Origin: Caldalkalibacillus thermarum
GTDB taxonomy: Bacteria > Bacillota > Bacilli > Caldalkalibacillales > Caldalkalibacillaceae
NCBI RefSeq assembly: GCF_014644735.1
Contig: NZ_BMKZ01000015.1
Coordinates: 1 to 64,000, forward strand
Reading direction: 5' to 3'
DNA length: 64,000 bases
Positions 48,843-58,016 of the stretch are shown in pieces (the first letter of the stretch is position 1; each line of letters begins with the position of its first letter). The notes beneath the pieces were generated by a model. The model was not told where the DNA came from. It was given only the letters and a program-made list of their open reading frames with translations, and searched no databases. The position numbers and the translations under genes were made by a program.

Positions 48843-50291
48843 ATGATCACGTTTTTGGTTTCCATTGTTTTATTGATTCTGGGATATATCGTGTACGGTC
48901 GTTTTGTTGAAAAAGTATTTGGCGTGCAAGAAAACCGGAAAACACCGGCTTATACATTATATGACGGTGTCGATTATGTCCCGATGGGGGAAAAGCGGAA
49001 TGCCCTTATCCAGTTGTTAAATATTGCTGGCGTTGGCCCGATTTTTGGTCCGATTCTCGGTGCACTGTACGGTCCGGTGGCGTTTCTGTGGATTGTTATT
49101 GGCTGCATCTTTGCCGGGGCGGTGCATGATTATTTAACAGGCATGATTTCGATCCGCAACCGCGGAGCCCATTTGCCTGAGCTTGCTGGCAAATTTCTTG
49201 GAAAAGCGATGAAGCATGTGATCAATGCTTTTACGGTACTTCTTCTGCTCTTGGTTGGCACCGTGTTTGTAACGGCTCCCGCCGATTTAATTCATAGTTT
49301 AACTTCGAACTGGCTGAGTTTAAGCGTCATTATCGGAGCGATTTTTCTATACTATATTATCGCGACCATGCTTCCCATTGATAAAATCATTGGGCGGGTT
49401 TATCCAATTTTGGGTGCTTTACTAATAATTAGCGCGGTGGGCATTGGCGTTAGTTTGATTGTGACAGGGGCGCCCATTCCAGAATTGTCACTGACCAATA
49501 TGCATCCGGAAGAGCTGCCCATCTTTCCACTGTTATTCTTAACCATTACTTGTGGAGCATTATCTGGATTTCATGCGACCCAGTCACCGATTATTTCCCG
49601 GACGCTGAAACATGAAAAGCAAGGGCGTCAAGTATTTTACGGCATGATGATAGCTGAGGGTATCATTGCCATGATCTGGGCAGCAGCCGCCATGAGCTTG
49701 TTCCACGGTACTGAGCTTCATGAAATCATTCAAAACGGGGGGCCGGCTGCTGTGGTTAGTGAAGTGGCTATGCGTACGCTCGGAGCCATCGGTGGTACAC
49801 TAGCTGTCATCGGTGTCATTGTGCTTCCGATTACATCTGGGGACACGGCATTCCGCAGCTGCAGGATGATTATCGCTGATTACATTCGAGTTGCCCAGAA
49901 GAAAGTAACCCACCGTCTGTGGATTGCATTACCGCTTTTTGTCATCTCTTTTGTATTAACCCAGATCGATTTCTCTTTGCTCTGGCGTTACTTCTCCTGG
50001 GCCAATCAGTCGACGGCCGTGCTGGCGCTTTGGGTGGGAACGATGTACCTGTATTTGGCCCGCAAAAATTATTTTATTGCCTTGGTGCCGGCAGTGTTTA
50101 TGACAATGGTCACGTTGACCTATATCTTGAATGCCGAGATCGGATTTGGGCTGCCGTTGCAGATGGCGTATGTCGTCGGCGCTATGGGAACGGTGTTTGT
50201 AATCTTCCTCTTCTATTTTGCCGCTCGGGCAAAACAGAAACAGCCGTTTTCTGTGGATGACGGCTTAGACCGGTTAGACAGGGCGGTCTAG
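48843..50291 (+). CDS. cstA: CstA-family carbon starvation/peptide or pyruvate transporter
   Basis: The 482-residue protein has about 13 membrane helices and CstA motifs: YTLYDGVDYVPM near the N-terminus, GVGPIFGPILGALYGPVAFLWI, VGCIFAGAVHDYLTGM and FHATQSPIISRTL. IVLPITSGDTAFRSCRMIIAD follows towards the C-terminal half. It is of the shorter CstA class. CstA proteins import peptides or pyruvate when carbon is scarce. The ATG at 48843 follows AAAGGAGAG; the in-frame ATG 30 bases upstream has no ribosome-binding site. Confidence 0.9.
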   Translation: MITFLVSIVLLILGYIVYGRFVEKVFGVQENRKTPAYTLYDGVDYVPMGEKRNALIQLLNIAGVGPIFGPILGALYGPVAFLWIVIGCIFAGAVHDYLTGMISIRNRGAHLPELAGKFLGKAMKHVINAFTVLLLLLVGTVFVTAPADLIHSLTSNWLSLSVIIGAIFLYYIIATMLPIDKIIGRVYPILGALLIISAVGIGVSLIVTGAPIPELSLTNMHPEELPIFPLLFLTITCGALSGFHATQSPIISRTLKHEKQGRQVFYGMMIAEGIIAMIWAAAAMSLFHGTELHEIIQNGGPAAVVSEVAMRTLGAIGGTLAVIGVIVLPITSGDTAFRSCRMIIADYIRVAQKKVTHRLWIALPLFVISFVLTQIDFSLLWRYFSWANQSTAVLALWVGTMYLYLARKNYFIALVPAVFMTMVTLTYILNAEIGFGLPLQMAYVVGAMGTVFVIFLFYFAARAKQKQPFSVDDGLDRLDRAV

Positions 50292-50325
50292 ACTAAAAAT
50301 AATCTCGGACCAAGATCTGAGTCAC

Positions 50326-50356
50326 AGGCCTTACAGCATTGTAAGGCCTTCTTTGT
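50326..50356 (+). terminator. Hairpin terminator after the cstA-family gene
   Basis: AGGCCTTAC pairs perfectly with GTAAGGCCT across a 6-base loop and is followed by TCTTTGT. Confidence 0.65.
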
Positions 50357-50482
50357 AGGCCCATCTCTAACATCAGCCGGACGTCAAATACCGCTCTTTA
50401 TAAAAAAAGCAAGCCAGTAGAGAGAGATTTTTGACATAACATGTCTAAAAATCAGGATGACGTGTTAAGTTAAACAAAAAAC

Positions 50483-50608
50483 GAGCCAATTTCAATCCCC
50501 TCAGTTAGAATGATGATGACCACACCAAATTCTACTTGAGAGGAGAGATTTTAATTGGCTCCGTACAAGATTTAGGCAGATTCAATTTTTCAAAATCGAG
50601 CTTATGTA
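50483..50608 (+). mobile_element. Probable 5' end remnant of an insertion sequence abutting ssrA
   Basis: GAGCCAATT (50483) and AATTGGCTC (50553) form an inverted repeat, extended by AATC/GATT and CCTC/GAGG. One arm contains GAGGAGAG directly before an open frame reading IGSVQDLGRFNFSKSSL. Ribosome-binding site, start and hairpin are arranged as at the 5' end of a transposase gene, but the frame is cut off after about 17 codons exactly where the tmRNA 3' end begins. I cannot name the family. The preceding 120 bases hold no gene. Confidence 0.4.
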
Positions 50609-50964
50609 TGGTGGAGGCGGTGGGAATCGAACCCACGTCCGGAGATATCGCCACATTAGCATCTACGAGCGTAGTCGCCGTATTTCCCTTTCACCTGAAG
50701 GAACGCCCGGCGACAGGCACACCCTTCAGGCTAACCTGCTAAGCTTAGGCATGTTCCGCAGGTGGAGGAACATGCTGCAGCCCACTTGCGCTGAGCCCTA
50801 TCTGCCAACGTGGGCGATTGACAGACAGAGCCGCTCCGGATTAAGCAGCCAGAGCGTAGTTTTCATTATTGTTGCCAGTTATTTTTAGGTGTCGTTTTTA
50901 CGAGGACGACCCCCCGGCTCGCAGCTAATGCTCGATCTATCCCCGTCGAATCCATTACGCCCCC
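50609..50964 (-). ncRNA. ssrA: Transfer-messenger RNA (tmRNA)
   Basis: The minus strand begins GGGGGCGTAATGGATTCGAC and ends with GGGTTCGATTCCCACCGCC then TCCACCA, the tRNA-like half with encoded CCA. The tag frame reads GNNNENYALAA and stop; ALAA is the usual degradation signal. With SmpB it rescues stalled ribosomes. The minus-strand sequence upstream (TTGCAA ... TTATTAT) is a likely promoter. smpB lies immediately upstream on the same strand, as in other bacilli. Confidence 0.95.
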
Positions 50965-51113
50965 ACGGGACATATAATAATAACATGTTTTCACATAAAT
51001 TGCAAGAGCCAACCCTGTGAAAAAAGCACCAAACCGTGATCTAGCCCGGTTTTTCTATTATGCTTATAATCGCGCTGGTGATAGATCTTTCCTTTTGGCC
51101 ATAGGACGAACGG

Positions 51114-51578
51114 CTAGAGTTTCTGCCTTTCACGGAAAGCCCGTTCAATTTCACGCTGGGCATCCCGTTTTTTCATGGCTTCCCGCTTGTCATATAACTT
51201 TTTGCCTTTCGCCACAGCCAGATCAATTTTGGCCAGGCCCCGTTTTAGGTAAATTTTGAGCGGAATGAGGGCGTAGCCTTTTTCTTTGGTCAATCCAATC
51301 AGCTTGTTAATTTCCCGTTTATGAAGAAGCAGCTTGCGTGTGCGCAACGGATCATGGTTAAAACGGTTGCCTTGTTCATACGGGCTGACATGCATATTCA
51401 TTAAGAATACTTCCCCGTTTTTAATGCGGGCAAAACTGTCTTTCAAATTGACTTTGCCGGCCCGGATTGACTTAATCTCCGTCCCTGTTAACACAATCCC
51501 CGCTTCATAAGTGTCTTCAATATAGTAATCGTGACGTGCTTTTTTGTTTTGGGCCACAACTTTGATTTCATCATCCAT
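51114..51578 (-). CDS. smpB: SsrA-binding protein SmpB
   Basis: SmpB binds tmRNA and brings it to stalled ribosomes. The 154-residue protein has [29 protein letters not shown]-like motifs, [25 protein letters not shown], and [14 protein letters not shown] basic C-terminal tail ([20 protein letters not shown]) enters the mRNA channel. Length is normal and the gene lies 150 bases upstream of ssrA. Confidence 0.97.
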   Translation of the reverse strand: MDDEIKVVAQNKKARHDYYIEDTYEAGIVLTGTEIKSIRAGKVNLKDSFARIKNGEVFLMNMHVSPYEQGNRFNHDPLRTRKLLLHKREINKLIGLTKEKGYALIPLKIYLKRGLAKIDLAVAKGKKLYDKREAMKKRDAQREIERAFRERQKL

Positions 51579-51717
51579 CTTTGACCACCTCTCTACAAGA
51601 GGAACTGCTGTAACCAGACTCTATTATATCAAGAAATCACAGTCCTTTCCAAGCCATATGGGTGTCAAGTGTTCAGGCCTGCTTCAAAAAACAACAATTT
51701 TGTGACAGCAGCAAAGA

Positions 51718-51761
51718 TGTGAGATAAATCACTCCCCTTTTCTGGATTATTCTGCTAAGAT
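51718..51761 (+). promoter_or_regulatory. FNR/CRP-type operator and -10 element of the cytochrome c gene
   Basis: TGTGA-GATAAA-TCACT (51718-51733) is an FNR/CRP-type palindrome. A TAAGAT -10 element lies at 51756-51761. The palindrome centre would be about 42 bases before the start of transcription, the position of a class II activator. This suggests induction of the cytochrome gene by an Fnr-like regulator at low oxygen. Confidence 0.6.
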
Positions 51762-51816
51762 GAAATATGTAATGATCCGCACTCTGAACACGGTTATAAC
51801 CAAGGAGGTAATATGA

Positions 51817-52176
51817 ATGTACAAAAAAATGGGGTTATTGATGTTAATGTTTGGCTTACTGTTCGCTTTGGCTGCCTGTGGAGGCGGAGGAGATTCTGAA
51901 GCGCCTGCCGACGATGCCGCCGAAACAGACAATGCTGACAGCCCAGAAGCAGGAGAAGTGTCTCTGGTTGCGGCAGGTGAAGAAGCGTATCAAAAGTCCT
52001 GCATCAGCTGCCATGGCGGCAACCTGGAAGGTGGCGCTGGACCGGCATTGACCGACCTCACCTTAAGTAAAGAAGAAATTATAGAAGTGATCAAAAACGG
52101 CCAGGGAACAATGCCAGGCGGCCTGGCTCCGGGCAACGAGGAAGCCATTGCTGAGTACTTGTTAAGTCAGCAATAA
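51817..52176 (+). CDS. cccB: Membrane-anchored cytochrome c551-type lipoprotein
   Basis: The 119-residue protein has a lipoprotein signal (LFALAACGGGG) and an acidic Ala/Asp/Glu-rich spacer. A single heme c domain follows: CISCHGG binds heme, LEGGAGPALTDL follows, and GTMPGG supplies the methionine ligand. It would shuttle electrons on the outer face of the membrane, from the bc1-type complex to a cytochrome c oxidase. AAGGAGG precedes the ATG. The assignment to CccB rather than another small cytochrome is by size and lipobox. Confidence 0.88.
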   Translation: MYKKMGLLMLMFGLLFALAACGGGGDSEAPADDAAETDNADSPEAGEVSLVAAGEEAYQKSCISCHGGNLEGGAGPALTDLTLSKEEIIEVIKNGQGTMPGGLAPGNEEAIAEYLLSQQ

Positions 52177-52185
52177 GCAGTGGCA

Positions 52186-52228
52186 AACCGCCGGTAGTGA
52201 AGAACTTTTCACACCGGCGGTTTTTTTC
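52186..52228 (+). terminator. Terminator between cccB and rnr
   Basis: AAACCGCCGGT pairs with ACCGGCGGTTT and is followed by TTTTCTC. The A run on the other side lets it serve the convergent rnr transcript too. Confidence 0.88.
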
Positions 52229-52263
52229 TCTGTGATATTGCCCACGAGTGTATTTCCGGCGGT

Positions 52264-54495
52264 TTATCTCCGTTTGTTGCGCTTCTTTTTAGCCTTGGCC
52301 TTGTTATTCGTCAGCGCACGCAGCCGTTCGGCTTGGCGGTCATGGCTTTTCTTCGTGCGCTCCCGCCTTCCTTTTACTTCCACCAGCTCAAAATCCACCG
52401 ACCGTTCATCCAGATTAACCCCGATGACCCGCACTTTGACGCTGTCACCGATGCGGAAAATCCGCCCTGTACGCTCCCCGATCATGGCATAGTGTTTATC
52501 ATGGAAGTGATAATAATCGTCAGTTAAGTAGCTGACATGGATCAGTCCTTCCACAGTATTGGGCAATTCAACAAACAGGCCGAACGGAGCAACACCGCTG
52601 ATCACTCCTTCAAATTCCTCGCCAATCTTATCCTGCATAAACTCCGCTTTTTTCAAATCGTCTGTTTCCCGCTCAGCATCAACGGCCAAACGCTCCCGCT
52701 GAGAAGATTGTTCGGCAATCAGGGGTAATTTCTCTGCCCAATGAGCCTGAGTTTTTTCGCTCATATTTTGTTCAAACAGATAGGTGCGCATCAGCCGGTG
52801 CACGATCAAATCAGGGTAACGGCGGATGGGCGAGGTAAAATGGGTGTAAAATGGCGTGGCCAAGCCAAAATGACCTACGCTTTCCGGAGAATAGCGTGCC
52901 TGCTGCATGGAGCGTAACATGACCGTGCTGATCACGGTTTCTTCCGGTGTATCTTTAATCTGCTCCAACAGCTGTTGCAATGAACGGGGATGCACCCGGT
53001 TGGCCGAGCCGCGGACCACGTAACCGAAGTTGGTGATAAACTCCAAGAACGCTTGCAGTTTTTCCGGCTTGGGATCCTCATGGATACGATAAATAAACGG
53101 CACATTGAGCCAGTGAAAATGTTCAGCCACCGTTTCATTGGCTGCCAGCATAAACTCCTCAATGATCTTCTCGGCAATGGAGCGCTCTTGCAGCACCACA
53201 TCAACTGGTTTCCCTTCCTCGTCCACCACCACTTTCGCCTCTTTGAAATCAAAATCGATGGCGCCGCGCCGCATACGCTTGTCCCGTAAAATCAAGGCCA
53301 GCTCTTTCATCAGATCAAAGAACGGAACCAACGGCTCATAGCGTTTTAACACCTCTTCATCTTCCCGCTCCACGATCTTGCGCACATTGGTATAGGTCAT
53401 ACGCTCAGTCGTGCGGATCACACTGGGGAAAAATTCATGGTGGATCACTTCCCCGTCCGGTGTAATTTCCATTTGGCAAGTCAAGGTGAGCCGGTCCACT
53501 TTAGGATTTAAACTGCAAATACCGTTGGACAAGCGGTGGGGCAACATGGGAATCACCCGGTCAACCAGATAGACGCTGTTGCCCCTTCTGAATGCTTCTT
53601 CATCCAGCGCCGATCCTTCCTTGACATAGTAGCTGACGTCGGCAATATGTACGCCCAACAAGTAGTTGCCCTCTTTGTTTTTTTTCAAACTGATGGCATC
53701 ATCCAGATCTTTGGCATCCTCCCCGTCAATGGTAACAATCGTTTCATGACGAAGATCCCGCCGCCGTTCGATTTCAGCCGGATCAATTTCGTCGGGAATC
53801 GCTTCCGCCTCTTTCATCACCTCTTCTGGAAATTCTTCTGGCAGCTGGTATTTGCGGATGATGGATAAAATATCAACGCCGGGGTCATTTTTGTGCCCCA
53901 GTATTTCAGTCACTTCCCCTTCAGGACTGCGCCGCCCTTCCGGGTATTTCGTGATTTTAACCACCACTTTGTGCCCTTCAACTGCCCCTTTTGTCTTTGC
54001 TTTGGGAACAAAAATATCCTGAGCGATATTTTTATCATCAGGAACCACAAAGCCGTAATACTCCTGATCCTGGAAAGTCCCAACCACCTCGGTCAAGCCC
54101 CGCTCCAATATGCGGACGACTTCCCCTTCCAGGCCAGGACCCGTGCTTGTCCGGTTCAAGCGAACCAGGACAATGTCCCGGTTCATGGCGCCATTCAAAT
54201 CTTTCTCAGCAATATAGACATCGGGATCCTCGGGATGCTCGGGAATCAGAAAGGCAAATCCCCGTCCATGCCCTTGGATGCGTCCCTTGATCAGATTCAT
54301 GCGTTCCGGCACACCGTAACGGTTAGTCCGGGTACGGACAATCCTTCCCTCTTCCTCTAAGAGATTTAAAAGTTTCATTAAGTTTTTAAACTCATCAGCA
54401 GACCCGATCTCCAGCATGTCTTGCAGCTCTTGCACGCTAAGCGGCTTGGTGGCTTGTTCTTCAAAAAACTCAAGCAATGCCATTTTGTCGATCAT
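52264..54495 (-). CDS. rnr: Ribonuclease R
   Basis: RNase R is a 3'-5' exoribonuclease that degrades structured RNA, including defective mRNA released by tmRNA. The 743-residue protein has an N-terminal winged-helix region, cold-shock domains ([16 protein letters not shown]) and the RNB catalytic domain with [33 protein letters not shown] and [16 protein letters not shown] follow. A C-terminal S1 domain ([17 protein letters not shown]) and a Lys/Arg-rich tail complete it. The ATG at 54495 lies 8 bases after AAAGGAG. Confidence 0.96.
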   Translation of the reverse strand: MIDKMALLEFFEEQATKPLSVQELQDMLEIGSADEFKNLMKLLNLLEEEGRIVRTRTNRYGVPERMNLIKGRIQGHGRGFAFLIPEHPEDPDVYIAEKDLNGAMNRDIVLVRLNRTSTGPGLEGEVVRILERGLTEVVGTFQDQEYYGFVVPDDKNIAQDIFVPKAKTKGAVEGHKVVVKITKYPEGRRSPEGEVTEILGHKNDPGVDILSIIRKYQLPEEFPEEVMKEAEAIPDEIDPAEIERRRDLRHETIVTIDGEDAKDLDDAISLKKNKEGNYLLGVHIADVSYYVKEGSALDEEAFRRGNSVYLVDRVIPMLPHRLSNGICSLNPKVDRLTLTCQMEITPDGEVIHHEFFPSVIRTTERMTYTNVRKIVEREDEEVLKRYEPLVPFFDLMKELALILRDKRMRRGAIDFDFKEAKVVVDEEGKPVDVVLQERSIAEKIIEEFMLAANETVAEHFHWLNVPFIYRIHEDPKPEKLQAFLEFITNFGYVVRGSANRVHPRSLQQLLEQIKDTPEETVISTVMLRSMQQARYSPESVGHFGLATPFYTHFTSPIRRYPDLIVHRLMRTYLFEQNMSEKTQAHWAEKLPLIAEQSSQRERLAVDAERETDDLKKAEFMQDKIGEEFEGVISGVAPFGLFVELPNTVEGLIHVSYLTDDYYHFHDKHYAMIGERTGRIFRIGDSVKVRVIGVNLDERSVDFELVEVKGRRERTKKSHDRQAERLRALTNNKAKAKKKRNKRR

Positions 54496-54542
54496 CGCTG
54501 TCACTCCTTTCCCGTTAAGTATTCATATGTTGAGTAAAATAT

Positions 54543-55319
54543 TCAAGTGTTGGGGTGCGATCTCGTGGTACTTTCGATGCGCCGGATAAACTGTGTGACT
54601 GTCTCATGCAACCTGTCCTGCTCACGATCAAGGGTAATGATGTGACCGGACTGTTCGAACAGCACCAGCTCTTTATCCGCACTGCCGATTTGTTCATAAA
54701 GCATCTGTCCGCTCGCAGGATGGACCGTTTCATCTTGTACGGCCTGAATAATCAGGGCAGGTTGCTTAAGGCGGGGGAGCACATACCGGACATTGTGCAT
54801 CAATTCCTCTAAACTAACCACACAAGATAAAGGAGTCCGCTCATAGACATAGAGATGAGGCTCGATATGATCCGCCTTCCGTCCTCTCCGCTTAGCATAA
54901 GGGAACATATATTGCAGGTATCTGGCCAGACTGAGACGAGGATCTCTCACTTTTAGGGGGGCACACAAGGTCACAATCCCCGCCACCGGTTCATGCTGGG
55001 CTATTTTTAAAGCCAGCAGCCCACCCATGGACAAGCCAACCACCACAACAAGCTCACACCCCTCCTCCCGCAACAGCCGGTAGCCATCTCTGGCGCTGAC
55101 AAACCAGTCCACCCATGTGGTACAGCCCATCTCTTCCGGTGTGACTCCATGTCCCTTTAACAAGGGGGCATGCACCGTCCAGCCCGCCGCATGCAAATGC
55201 CGCCCAAGGGGCTTTAACTCCAGTGTGGTACCAGTAAAACCATGGATTAAAAGCACACCCGTTGTGCTGCCATCTGCTTTGAACAAAAACGGCGCTGGTT
55301 GTGCTTGCATTTGCCTCAC
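54543..55319 (-). CDS. Carboxylesterase, Est30-like alpha/beta hydrolase
   Basis: The 258-residue hydrolase has LLIHGFTGTTLELKPLG (oxyanion region), LKGHGVTPEEM, and the nucleophile elbow GLSMGG. IIQAVQDETVHPAS carries the acid and FEQSGHIITLD the histidine. It resembles the thermostable carboxylesterases found next to rnr and secG in Geobacillus and Bacillus. GTG at 55319 is chosen, with GGGAGG five bases upstream. It is followed 47 bases later by rnr. Confidence 0.88.
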   Translation of the reverse strand: MRQMQAQPAPFLFKADGSTTGVLLIHGFTGTTLELKPLGRHLHAAGWTVHAPLLKGHGVTPEEMGCTTWVDWFVSARDGYRLLREEGCELVVVVGLSMGGLLALKIAQHEPVAGIVTLCAPLKVRDPRLSLARYLQYMFPYAKRRGRKADHIEPHLYVYERTPLSCVVSLEELMHNVRYVLPRLKQPALIIQAVQDETVHPASGQMLYEQIGSADKELVLFEQSGHIITLDREQDRLHETVTQFIRRIESTTRSHPNT

Positions 55320-55351
55320 CGCTGCCTCCCTATGTCAACCTCAATTTCTTG

Positions 55352-56047
55352 TCAAGCAGTAGGTATATCAAAAAATTGGCTCACTTTACGGATCACCTGT
55401 TCTTGTTCACAATCATGGCAAATGACATGCTTGGATTTTTCCAGCCAAACAATTTCCTTGCTGGGCGATTTCACCTGTTGGTATACATAGTCTGCGCTTC
55501 TCGGGTCGGCCAGATCATCTTTTTTGCCATGGATAATCAATACAGGCACATCAACTTTATTGATTTCCGGTGTTAACGTCCGAACCATTTTGCGAAACTG
55601 AAGCACCGCCCTGAGCGGTGTCTGCGTGATTTTGGTTTTATATCTTTCCAAGGTAGATATCATTGCCCCGTTGTCTTCCCAGCCTTCCCGCAAAAGATCA
55701 GCCACATCCCTGATGATTTGCTGTGGATTGGGAGCATACACAGCCGGGCTTAACAAAACCAATTTTCTTACCGGAAAGCGGTTGGCCAAATATGCTGCGA
55801 TCAAACTGCCCATGGAAAAACCGACGAGATGCAGCCGCGTACATTGCCGGACAATCCTGCCACATTCCCGCTCGGCAAAGGTGACCCAATCCTGCCAGTT
55901 TATATCTTTCAGGCTTTCCCTTGCACCGTGTCCTGGGAGGGTGGGTGTGTGAATCAGCCAATCGGTATGACGCTTCAAGTGTTCAGCAAGCGGCATCACT
56001 TCATGGGGGCTGCCGGTAAAACCATGGATCAGCATGCAGCCTTTCAC
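55352..56047 (-). CDS. Second carboxylesterase-like alpha/beta hydrolase
   Basis: The 231-residue hydrolase is a diverged paralogue of its downstream neighbour: MLIHGFTGSPHEVMPLA, LPGHGARESLKD, nucleophile elbow GFSMGS, acid in IIHGKKDDLADP and histidine in LEKSKHVICHD. Start is GTG at 56047 behind GGGAGTG. The pair suggests a local duplication; the second copy has a shorter N-terminus and fewer insertions in the lid. Substrate unknown, probably small esters or monoacylglycerols. Confidence 0.85.
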   Translation of the reverse strand: MKGCMLIHGFTGSPHEVMPLAEHLKRHTDWLIHTPTLPGHGARESLKDINWQDWVTFAERECGRIVRQCTRLHLVGFSMGSLIAAYLANRFPVRKLVLLSPAVYAPNPQQIIRDVADLLREGWEDNGAMISTLERYKTKITQTPLRAVLQFRKMVRTLTPEINKVDVPVLIIHGKKDDLADPRSADYVYQQVKSPSKEIVWLEKSKHVICHDCEQEQVIRKVSQFFDIPTA

Positions 56048-56109
56048 TTGATGTCACTCCCTCGCAAGCAAGTATCCCATGATTTTATCATACCCGTTTT
56101 TTTCCTGTT

Positions 56110-56142
56110 TAAAAATAAAAACAGCAGGAACCCTCCTGCTGC
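56110..56142 (-). terminator. Terminator of secG
   Basis: On the minus strand CAGCAGGA-GGGT-TCCTGCTG is followed by TTTTTATTTTT. It separates secG from the esterase-rnr genes. Confidence 0.85.
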
Positions 56143-56166
56143 TACCTTATGCTGCTCTGTCTCGTC

Positions 56167-56400
56167 TTATTGTACAATGTAGGCTACGGCCAGGGTCAGT
56201 AAAATGAAAATGGTACCAAACACCACAGTCAATTTGCCCAGCAAGGCATCGATGCCGCGGGCTTTCGTTTTGCCCAGCAGTTGCTCTGAAGCACCGCTGA
56301 TTGCACCTGACAGTCCGGCGCTCCGTCCAGATTGCAATAAAACGACAGCAATAAGGGCGAGGGATATCAGAATGAGCAATACTTTCAACAAGCCAGTCAT
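56167..56400 (-). CDS. secG: Protein translocase subunit SecG
   Basis: SecG is the small, non-essential subunit of the SecYEG channel. The 77-residue protein has two membrane helices joined by the conserved cytoplasmic loop: LLQSGRSAGLSGAISGASEQ then LLGKTKARGIDALLGKLT. The ATG at 56400 follows GTGGAGGTGG. It heads the secG-esterase-rnr-smpB-ssrA neighbourhood common in bacilli. Confidence 0.96.
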   Translation of the reverse strand: MTGLLKVLLILISLALIAVVLLQSGRSAGLSGAISGASEQLLGKTKARGIDALLGKLTVVFGTIFILLTLAVAYIVQ

Positions 56401-56677
56401 CTGTTCCACCTCCACTAGATCACTATTGTACTATAGCACAGATTGGACAGGGTTTCAAATCATTATGATTTGGTTTGCAAAACAACTTTTTGTGCTGCTT
56501 GGACCGCTGTTTGACAAAGCAGTTGATAAACATTTCAAGTGTAAATCTGACTTGTGCAGCCATGTCTTCACCTTCCATCGCCGTTATACAAAAAAATATG
56601 ACATATATCTGGGCAACAAGTTTTACAAACTTTATGCAAAAGATATAAAATATACTTATGAAAGGAGGCGTTATACG

Positions 56678-57238
56678 ATGTACGATATTGCCATTATCGG
56701 TGCAGGTCCTGCAGGCGCCAGCGCGGCTCTGTTTACATCAAAAGCGGGAAAGAAAACCATTCTGTTTGACCATGACAAAAGCATCACCAAACGGGCTCGG
56801 ATCGAAAACCACTACGGAATTATGGAAATCGCAGGGCCTGACTTGGTAGACATTGGCAAAAAACAGGCTGAAAAATTTGGCACCCAACTGGTGAATGAAG
56901 AGGTCACCGATATAAACAAACAAGGAGATACCTTTGTCATTCACACGGCTAACGACACATATGAGGCCAAATACATCATCCTAGCCACCGGCCTCTCTAC
57001 TGACCTGGCCGAGAAGCTTGGTCTGAAAACAAAACCTGGAACCGAGCCGAGAATTAAAACCATTGTTGAAACCGACCCGCAAGGAAAAACAAATGTTGAG
57101 AAAGTATGGGCCGCGGGCACAGTCGCCGGTGTCAGCGTACATACCATTATTACTGCCGGTGACGGCGCCAAAGTCGCCATTAATCTCCTCAGCGAAATCA
57201 ATGGCGAACGGTATGTTGACCATGATGTTTTAAAATAA
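56678..57238 (+). CDS. Minimal FAD-dependent oxidoreductase, thioredoxin-reductase-like without NAD(P)H domain
   Basis: The 186-residue protein consists only of the FAD-binding half of a thioredoxin-reductase fold: YDIAIIGAGPAGASAALFTS at the N-terminus, YIILATGLS, and VWAAGTVAGVSVHTIITAG near the end. The inserted NAD(P)H domain and the CxxC redox motif are absent; there are no cysteines at all. A full thioredoxin reductase has about 310 residues. GAAAGGAGG precedes the ATG. The long frame upstream is non-coding. A thioredoxin-like gene follows on the same strand. Confidence 0.8.
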   Translation: MYDIAIIGAGPAGASAALFTSKAGKKTILFDHDKSITKRARIENHYGIMEIAGPDLVDIGKKQAEKFGTQLVNEEVTDINKQGDTFVIHTANDTYEAKYIILATGLSTDLAEKLGLKTKPGTEPRIKTIVETDPQGKTNVEKVWAAGTVAGVSVHTIITAGDGAKVAINLLSEINGERYVDHDVLK

Positions 57239-57254
57239 TTCCGCCTATATACGG

Positions 57255-57295
57255 AGAGGATCCTCTTAACTGAAAGGAGGATCCTTTTACTTTTA
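57255..57295 (+). terminator. Hairpin terminator
   Basis: AGAGGATCCTCTT faces AAAGGAGGATCCTTTT with one bulged base and is followed by ACTTTTA. It lies 17 bases after the flavoprotein stop. Confidence 0.65.
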
Positions 57296-57452
57296 CCCCG
57301 GACCCGTCTTTTTCCAAATTGCTAAAATTATCATACCACATCTGCCTATTGTCAACACGTTTTGAAAAGTCTTGCTCACGCCAAGCACTTTTATTGCTGG
57401 ACAAGATCAGCCAGTGCTATCATAGAGACAAATGTTTAAGGAGGCAGGCATG

Positions 57453-58016
57453 ATGAGTAAAAATATTGCTCACAAACTTGGACAGGGGATGACACCCCAA
57501 GATTTTATTGAGGGAATGACCGTTAATCGCGATAAACTGACTAGCTGGTATGACCGGTTTGTCTGGGCTGAAGACAAAAGGTCTGCCTTTCAACAGTTAA
57601 GGAACCGCCGGGATCTGCGCTGTGCCATCATTGCCTCTGACTGGTGCGGAGATGTGGTGCGCAATCTGCCTGTTGTCCTCAAGGTGGTGGAAGAGGCGGA
57701 GATTCCCACGGAAATTTTTATCATGGAACAACATCTGGACCTGATCGATCAATTTTTAACCATGGGCGGCCGGGCCATCCCTAAAGTGCTATTTACCGAT
57801 CAGGACGGCAATGTGCTGGCTGAATGGGGACCGCGACCCGCTTATGTGCAAGAACCTATGGTGCGTTTCAAACAGGAAAATCCGGATCCTAAGGCCCCGG
57901 ATTACGACGAGAAAAAGACAGCGGCCTACGAAGAAATATTAAAACGTTATGGGAAAGGGACGGATTATCAAAAGCTGATTGTGGATGAACTGTACAGTCT
58001 GCTGTCAGCGATTTAA
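57453..58016 (+). CDS. Thioredoxin-like protein (PF14595-type) with a single active-site cysteine
   Basis: The 187-residue protein has an N-terminal helical extension and a thioredoxin-like core. ASDWCGDVVRNLPVV sits where CxxC would be, but only one cysteine is present (WCGD). GGRAIPKVLFTD supplies the cis-proline, and WGPRP follows. The C-terminal helices are acidic and basic mixed. This matches the thioredoxin-9 family of bacilli, of unknown function. Without the second cysteine it cannot form the usual disulfide. The start is one of two adjacent ATGs behind AAGGAGG. Confidence 0.82.
   Translation: MSKNIAHKLGQGMTPQDFIEGMTVNRDKLTSWYDRFVWAEDKRSAFQQLRNRRDLRCAIIASDWCGDVVRNLPVVLKVVEEAEIPTEIFIMEQHLDLIDQFLTMGGRAIPKVLFTDQDGNVLAEWGPRPAYVQEPMVRFKQENPDPKAPDYDEKKTAAYEEILKRYGKGTDYQKLIVDELYSLLSAI

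Noticed and set aside
50609-50888. Plus-strand frames over ssrA
   Set aside because: The region is fully explained by tmRNA on the other strand; the text-like frame (GIEPTSGD type) is the usual false protein read from RNA genes.
56204-56677. Long upstream extension of the flavoprotein frame
   Set aside because: It runs antisense through secG and has no start with a ribosome-binding site; the true ATG follows GAAAGGAGG at 56678.
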